In this document: in pieces, positions 28,291 through 32,984 of the stretch
How the letters are laid out: each line of letters opens with the position of its first letter
Position numbering within the stretch: position 1 is the first letter of the stretch
NCBI GenBank assembly: GCA_003427395.1
Contig: BFEA01000037.1
Span: forward strand, 2,241,465-2,274,448
Length of the DNA: 32,984 nt
Direction: 5' to 3'
Origin: Chara braunii
Lineage: Eukaryota; Streptophyta; Charophyceae; Charales; Characeae
Made by a program: the position numbers and the translations under genes
The notes under the pieces: generated by a model
What the model was told of the DNA's origin: nothing
Seen by the model: the letters and a program-made list of their open reading frames with translations, nothing else
The model's database searches: none

Positions 28291-28425
28291 CACTTCACTT
28301 GCAGACCTCCCTCTATCCCAACAACACTTCCTCTCCACTTAGCTTGCACACCATCGCTTATCCCAACAACATCTCCCCCTCACTTGCAGACCACCATCTC
28401 CCTCAACACCTCTCCCTCTTCTCAG
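28291..28425 (+). repeat. Degenerate minisatellite, period about 45 bp
   Basis: Three imperfect units share CTTGCAGACC / CTTGCACACC / CTTGCAGACC followed by ATCCCAACAAC or a worn version. Proline/serine/threonine-rich frames across it reflect the repeat. Confidence 0.55.
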
Positions 28426-28593
28426 ACTCCAGCAGCCTCTCCCCTCAGCAGATGCAACATTTGCTTCTTAGCAAATGAACAACATCACTGCCTCATAATT
28501 TTGAGACAATTGCGGACAATAAGATGGTTATATAGTTGAGGGAGGTGGTGGTGATAGCCTGAGCCCTTAGCTAAAAATTTGGGCTTAGGTAGA

Positions 28594-28768
28594 GCCCTTG
28601 ATCTCCAAGCAAGATCAAGGGCACCTACCAACCTTACACAGTTCAAAAGGTCAGGTCCATCCATTAGGAAAAGGACATGGCTCATTTTCTAATGTTAGCG
28701 CACCGAGGGGAGGTTGTATTTAGCCCCTCCCTTGTTGATCTGCTATTGCTGAGGCCTAACCTCAGCAA
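28594..28768. repeat. Hairpin pair
   Basis: GCCCTTGATCT at 28594-28604 pairs perfectly with 28612-28622 (11 bp, 7-nt loop), and TTGCTGAGG at 28746-28754 pairs with 28760-28768 (9 bp, 5-nt loop). A shorter GGCCAC/GTGGCC follows at about 28855-28870. Confidence 0.8.
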
Positions 28769-28934
28769 CGCATTTCTACCTAAGCCTAACCTCATTCAGT
28801 GTCAGTCCCTTAGCTCGCTTGCTGCACAAGGTGCAACAAACCACTTGAGAACCAGGCCACATCAGTGGCCAGATTCACCCAAAGAAAACAATTGTTTATT
28901 TTTAATTTATTTTTAATTATATTTTTTTATTTTT

Positions 28935-29150
28935 AGGCCATGCCTGAGGCAGGGGAACTCGTGGTTTTCAAGCCACGAGCCTTGGGTTCAAATCCTAAGG
29001 CTTGTAGGCCTCTTTTTTCCTTTTATGCTCTTCAACAGCCTCGTCCTCCCTTAGCAAGGGAAAAACGAGATGAAGGAAAAAAAACAAAGGAAAACAAAGG
29101 AAAAATAAAATAAAAAATAAGACAAAAAAAAAACAAAAAAAACTCTTACC
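28935..29150 (+). repeat. tRNA-like sequence with A-rich tail
   Basis: Two adjacent perfect or near-perfect 7-bp hairpins occupy the anticodon- and T-arm positions: CTCGTGG/CCACGAG (28958-28979) and CCTTGGG/CCTAAGG with loop TTCAAAT (28980-29000). A B-box GGTTCAAATCC is at 28985-28995, and an A-box-like TGCCTGAGGCAGG sits 44 bp upstream. Acceptor pairing is poor, and the putative anticodon loop has eight bases, so I do not assign an amino acid. An A-rich stretch (about 29065-29150) follows, as in a SINE. Confidence 0.45.
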
Positions 29151-30085
29151 CCCCATTTTATTTTATTTTTGTGAGGGGCAACTCGCCGTTTCGAAAACGA
29201 ACGAACACCTCTCCCCTCCTCTCGTCATTTCACAAGGTCGAACTAGAGTCAAGCTCAACAAGGTGCTTTTTCCCCTTGCCTCGCGCGCCTGTACCTGGCA
29301 TAATCCAAGCGCCAGGTTCGAACGCTCTTCAGTCGTTGCGTGTTAAAAAACGAATGGGCGAAGCTCGACAAACACTTAGCAGAGAGAAGGGGGGGAGGGG
29401 GGGGGGGGGGGGGATATACGTGACTATGTATATTTATATGTTCCGAGTCCGATTGAAGATTCATTCCGATTTTGCTCATCCCCCCCTCACACACACACAC
29501 AAACTGTCAGGTTTTAAGGGCTTGTTTTTTTGGATAGATTCTAGCTAGGGCCTCACATATTTCCTTGTTATCATGTCGCCCACGTGCCACGTTTAACGCG
29601 GTCATTTTCAACCATTGGGCCCTGAATCGCACGACCGGTAACCCTTCCTTTAGGTTGTCGTACGTGGTCTTGGTGGTAGAGGCGACGGGGAAAGGTAACC
29701 CCGACGTTGTCCACTGTTGCGGCCTCCTCCCTTGATTGGTTTCCGCCACGACAAATCTTTGTAGCGTCAAACACCCCTCCGATAGTCACTTGGGTGCTCA
29801 ACCCCAAAGCTTAAATATCAAGGTTTCAAAAGACAGGCGTGAGATCAATACCCGACAAGAAAGGGAAAAGAAAAACACGTATACGAGGTTGGGATACCCA
29901 TGAAATCTTTCCACGCACCTAGGTAGATAAATCTTTGGTTTGTCTTTCTTTCGCTACTCTGTGCCCTAACATTCTTCAGAAAATGGTACGACTCCCTCGA
30001 GACGTCAAAACACCGGTAGATACCTTGTAATGGTTTCTGCCCCAACCCCATATAACTTAGATTTGTAGTATTTCACTCATCTACT
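29151..30085. other. Satellite-core remnant, poly(G), unassigned DNA
   Basis: A run of G (about 29390-29413) is followed by a reverse-oriented satellite core at about 29458-29482 (minus strand GATGAGCAAAATCGGAATGA) next to a CA tract (29489-29502). The rest to 30085 has no recognisable gene. Confidence 0.5.
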
Positions 30086-30089
30086 TTCG

Positions 30090-30240
30090 GTAGAGATCGA
30101 ATCCGGGTTTGTATTTCAACAGCTAAGGGGGTGGCCCAACCGAGCTGGGCCAGTTGGTTTCGGTACCTGTCTCGGAACCGGTGTCGGACCCGGTTCCATA
30201 AATAGACAAAAATAAATAAATAAAAAGTAAAATAGGTAAA
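30090..30240 (-). repeat. tRNA-like repeat
   Basis: On the minus strand, CAGCTCGGTTGG (A-box-like, about 30143-30154) and GGATTCGATCT (B-box-like, about 30093-30103) are spaced as in a tRNA. Between them CTGTTGAAATACA matches the repeat at 1288-1330, giving a two-copy family. On the plus side an AAATAAATAAATAAA tract lies at about 30205-30240, as it does beyond the first copy. The orientation is ambiguous: boxes point to minus, tail to plus. Confidence 0.4.
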
Positions 30241-30816
30241 AAGAAAATATAAAGGGAAAGTCGAGGAGGCGTTGCGGGAACCCCCTTTTGGTCCCTTTGT
30301 CAAGCCCGCGGGACGTAACCAGTTGCAAAACTAAAGGGGATAGTCCGGCGAGACCCTCAACCCCTCAACTTCCTCATATGCTTCACTGCTCTCATGCCAT
30401 CATCGGGGATCCTGAAACCTACTGCATATAAGTCAAGCGTCGTAACCAATAGGGCGAGGCCCAAGTCTGAGTCTAGAAGGTACGGATTCACTCATAATGG
30501 GCACCCGCTCAACTTTTAGGCTTCCCCGAATCCTCCACAACTGCACCTTGGCCTTTCGAACCGTGCCAAGGCCACCCCTTGGCTTGTTAGCAGCACCCAC
30601 GACCGCCAAACCTCCGTACGGCTCGTGCGAGCCCTCAACATCATACTTCAACCACTGACATGCTGGCGATCACGCCAAAAGGTTATGTCATTACCTGCCT
30701 TTTACGTTGTGCACACCTGGGCCTCGGAGGGCTGTGCTTTGCCATTGACACATCGCACAAGCCGCCCATCAAGGCGAGAACTCAACTTTTCCCCATGCAC
30801 ATGCAATCAACTACAA
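30241..30816. other. No gene recognised
   Basis: GC-moderate DNA with several short open frames on both strands and no recognisable product. Confidence 0.4.
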
Positions 30817-30905
30817 ACAAAGTTGCACCGTGTATGACTTGTAAAAAGTATTACAAATACCATTGTAAGGGTATTTGGTACAACAATGCTCTGCAACTGA
30901 TCTCT
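30817..30905 (-). repeat. R2 fragment, third copy
   Basis: On the minus strand GAGATCAGTTGCAGAGCATTG and AAATACCCTTACAATGGTAT correspond to GAGATCAGCGTTGTCGGAC and AAATACCCTTACAAGGGTAT at 6557-6597. In the opposite sense both copies can be read as C-x-x-CK...KY-x-CKGI...NA, but the hairpin over the same bases gives a non-coding reason for conservation. Confidence 0.55.
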
Positions 30906-31624
30906 AGCAAGTGATGCGAGGGTGTTCGCTTTCGAGTGGTTTTACTGGTCAGGGTGCTTATGTCCCTTATTCGACCTTGAGAGGACTCTGAGCGAGGGAG
31001 TGAGGACTCAGACGATTCATCTCGTATTTGATAAACGATGAAGTTACCCTCGAGGAATCCCACCACGTGGTCGGTTAACAACGCTGGTGGATGTGCCTGG
31101 AGGGGGGGTAGAACCATACAGGAGCCTCGAGGTGTCAGGAGCTTACTTTGCGCATATGAGCTTGTTGTACCTTGAGCACCACCACCTGGTGATCCACTGG
31201 AAGTTGTTGTTGTTCCGATAGAGTCCAGTGTTGTTCGGCATAACCGGACAAACCTCCCGCTAGCCCTTGAAGGTTTGAGGGGGTGGGTAGGTCACACCCT
31301 GTTGCATTAGCTGATAGTTCAATGTTGATATACCACCTTGCTGAGTGGTCTATAGCATGAAGGTGTGCCCGCTCCAACTTGGCATTCCGCAGAGAGGTTG
31401 TTGATGACCGGGATTCGCCGGTGAATATGTCGGGTTTATGTGAAGAGTGGGAAAAGAAGGCAAGACATGACCGAGGTTTGCACGTGCTCCCGTGAAGGAG
31501 AGTGAAGGGTGTTGTGACTGGAGTGTTGCGCCTTGGTTACCGCCTGCCCCTAGATCAGTCGATGAATAACTGTCTTGACGTCAACTTTATCTGGATTTAG
31601 GCTCGCCAGAGTTCAGATGCAAGA
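30906..31624. other. No gene recognised
   Basis: Unassigned DNA upstream (plus sense) of the tRNA cluster. I looked for further tRNAs adjoining the cluster and saw none with complete arms. Confidence 0.4.
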
Positions 31625-31698
31625 GGCTAATAATGAGAGTTGAACCTGTGTTTTCAAATTCACAATCTGACACTTTGACCTATTAAGTTATATTCGTC
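31625..31698 (-). tRNA. tRNA-His(GUG)-like, probably a pseudogene
   Basis: Arm lengths fit a full tRNA: acceptor, D-stem ACTT/AAGT with GG in the loop, anticodon arm TCAGA-TTGTGAA-TTTGA (anticodon GUG), 4-nt variable loop, T-loop TTCAACT. An extra 5' G opposite C73 is the tRNA-His hallmark; C73, rather than A73, is the bacterial/organellar form. Two acceptor pairs and two T-stem pairs are broken, so it is likely decayed. No CCA is encoded. Confidence 0.6.
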
Positions 31699-31707
31699 GT
31701 GGTCCCG

Positions 31708-31767
31708 ACTCGCTCGAACCGACGAAGTGTTTTATTCTGCCGTGTTTACCATTTTCACCAAGCGAGT
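31708..31767 (-). pseudogene. Truncated tRNA-Leu-like copy
   Basis: Shares the TTGGTGAAAATGGTAAACAC D-arm region and GCAGA with the intact tRNA-Leu next to it, and has a perfect 7-bp acceptor (ACTCGCT/AGCGAGT). The anticodon stem is lost and the 3' half of the T-arm is missing (TCGGTTCGAGCGAGT), which fits a short deletion. Confidence 0.6.
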
Positions 31768-31768
31768 A

Positions 31769-31848
31769 TGCTCACTATCGGACTTGAACCGATAACCCGT
31801 AGTAACAAATTTTAAGTCTGTCGTGTTTACCATTTTCACCAAGTGAGC
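31769..31848 (-). tRNA. trnL-UAA: tRNA-Leu(UAA), organelle/bacterial type
   Basis: All arms pair: acceptor GCTCACT/AGTGAGC (7 bp), D-arm GTG/CAC with GG in the loop, anticodon arm ACAGA-CTTAAAA-TTTGT (one G-U; anticodon UAA), 11-nt variable region, and T-arm ATCGG-TTCAAGT-CCGAT. Discriminator A73; no encoded CCA. The TGGTGAAAATGGTAAACACG D-region resembles bacterial, plastid and mitochondrial tRNA-Leu, not the GGCCGAG type of nuclear tRNA-Leu. With the His and second Leu-like genes 1-10 bp away on the same strand, it suggests DNA of organellar origin in the nucleus, although a viral tRNA cluster is possible. Confidence 0.8.
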
Positions 31849-32849
31849 TTGATTTCAAACTAAACAGACTCAATAATGGAAAACACGGCGGGACGTCCAT
31901 CTATGTGTTTGGTGATTGATTTTCCAGAGTTTCTATGTAATCAACTATCACGATCGTCAATAAAAAAAAAAATATTTGAAATATGTATTTACTTATTGTA
32001 GTCTTACCTCTACTCGGTAGTTTAGTAGCAGGCGTGTTTTGTCGCTTTCTTGGTTCACGAGGGGATGTATTGGTAACAACCACTTGTGTTTCAATTTCTT
32101 CAGGTCTGTGTTTTATAGTTTTTTTATGAGGTTGCACTGGGAGCCAGTGCTTGTTATATCAAATCCGCACCATGGATTTTGTCAAAAATGTTTGATGCTT
32201 CTTGGAGCTGAGCTCATGAGGAAGTCCTAGATGCTCCATCGGGCCTTGATATGCTCGTGGTGTCTACGTTTGCTGAGCTCCTGAGGGAGTCTCTTGACCA
32301 CTTTGTTGTTGTCATTCGTTTCCTTGCTGACTTTGATTGTCGTTGTCCTATCTTGCTCCTCAGAGGACGTTAGTTTCACTTCCATTTCATCCCGTTCAAA
32401 GGTGACGACCACGATCTTGTTTTTTATATTTGAGAGGCAGGGTCCAAATCAAATTTGACGTTAATAAAAAAGGACTTCAATCTGTCTGGTTTGGCATGAT
32501 GTCTCCAAATGACTGGCCCTATATGGCTACTTGAGCTTCTAAGTAAAAAAGGAATCTAGGGGCACTTGGATGACCACTACCCAAAAGGATATTCCACCCG
32601 CTGCTGCCTCAATTGAGACTTGGACGGTTGTGGTTTGAATTAGAGTATGTAGCTTATAGGACCTATTGTGACCAACCAAGAAGCGATCGTCCTATTATTT
32701 GCTACACATGATACAACATTAGGGCTTTCCATTTTTACCTCCTGCCTCTACGGATATTTTCAGCATCAAAACTGTTGTCTTGTATCTTCTCATCCTCTTA
32801 TGCTCTTACCACACCGTCTTTTACCTTCTTTAGCAAAAATTGTGCCCCC
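31849..32849. other. No gene recognised
   Basis: AT-rich DNA. A minus frame (32137-31901) has a hydrophobic C-terminal stretch ([18 protein letters not shown]) and another (32412-32227) is charged; neither is recognised and neither shows a clear start context. I leave them unassigned. Confidence 0.4.
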
Positions 32850-32914
32850 TTTCTCTTTCTTTCTCTCTCTCACTCTCTGTCTCTCTCTCACACTCATAAC
32901 AATAAATGGAACAA

Positions 32915-32984
<70 letters not shown>
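32850..32984. repeat. (CT)n microsatellite at window end
   Basis: C/T-rich from about 32850, with an uninterrupted (CT)n from 32920 to the last base. The sequence stops inside the repeat. Confidence 0.95.

Noticed and set aside
31901-32137. Small membrane protein on the minus strand
   Set aside because: One hydrophobic stretch in AT-rich DNA without a supported start or relatives is not enough.

Overview
This is nuclear DNA of a eukaryote, dominated by repeats, with no intact protein-coding gene that I can support. The evidence is long runs of (GT)n, (GA)n, (GAA)n, (ATT)n and (CT)n, a decayed 3' end of cytoplasmic 18S rRNA, tRNA-derived SINE-like elements, and a dead retroelement. The retroelement has a GIY-YIG endonuclease placed before a Penelope-type reverse transcriptase. 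That domain order is known from the Chlamys/Naiad branch of Penelope-like elements, with Chlamys in the green lineage. With the overall texture, this makes me favour a green alga, perhaps a charophyte such as Chara. The organism is an inference, not something read from the sequence.

Layout. 1-570: tandem copies of a satellite core joined to GT/GA microsatellites. 1020-1430: SINE-like element. 1440-2700: hairpin-rich DNA ending in a TATA-like box. 2940-4450: a 53-bp minisatellite and degenerate GGGT-rich DNA. 5680-6600: first copy of a dispersed repeat family (R2). 7400-8410: GAA tracts and one possible decayed exon. 8449-9700: the main array of the satellite core. 9970-12935: microsatellites, the 18S fragment, and related units ending in (ATT)n. 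12991-13660: a run of consecutive hairpins, four of them with similar terminal loops. 14353-15090: tandem R3 repeat. 15999-19682 (minus): the broken Penelope-like element, flanked by pyrimidine-rich DNA. 20280-23160: duplicated hairpin-bearing modules and a 26-bp minisatellite. 23820-23936: a (CT)n tract beside a CG palindrome. 25120-29150: tRNA-like elements with A-rich tails and inverted copies of R2/R3. 30090-30905: another tRNA-like repeat and a third R2 piece. 31625-31848 (minus): a tight cluster of organelle/bacterial-type tRNA sequences (Leu-UAA, a truncated Leu-like copy, His-GUG). The window ends inside (CT)n.

How the parts relate. The minus-strand element carries, in order, a coiled-coil/SAP-like region, GIY-YIG endonuclease, basic linker with a CxC motif, reverse transcriptase motifs 1 to 5, and a C-terminal domain. 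The first three are in one frame, interrupted by stop codons; the reverse transcriptase is split over three frames, so this copy is inactive. The rest looks like repeat families that often include short perfect hairpins or seed microsatellites. The least conventional signals are the hairpin run at 13.0-13.7 kb, the satellite core that repeatedly borders dinucleotide tracts in both orientations, and the tRNA cluster.
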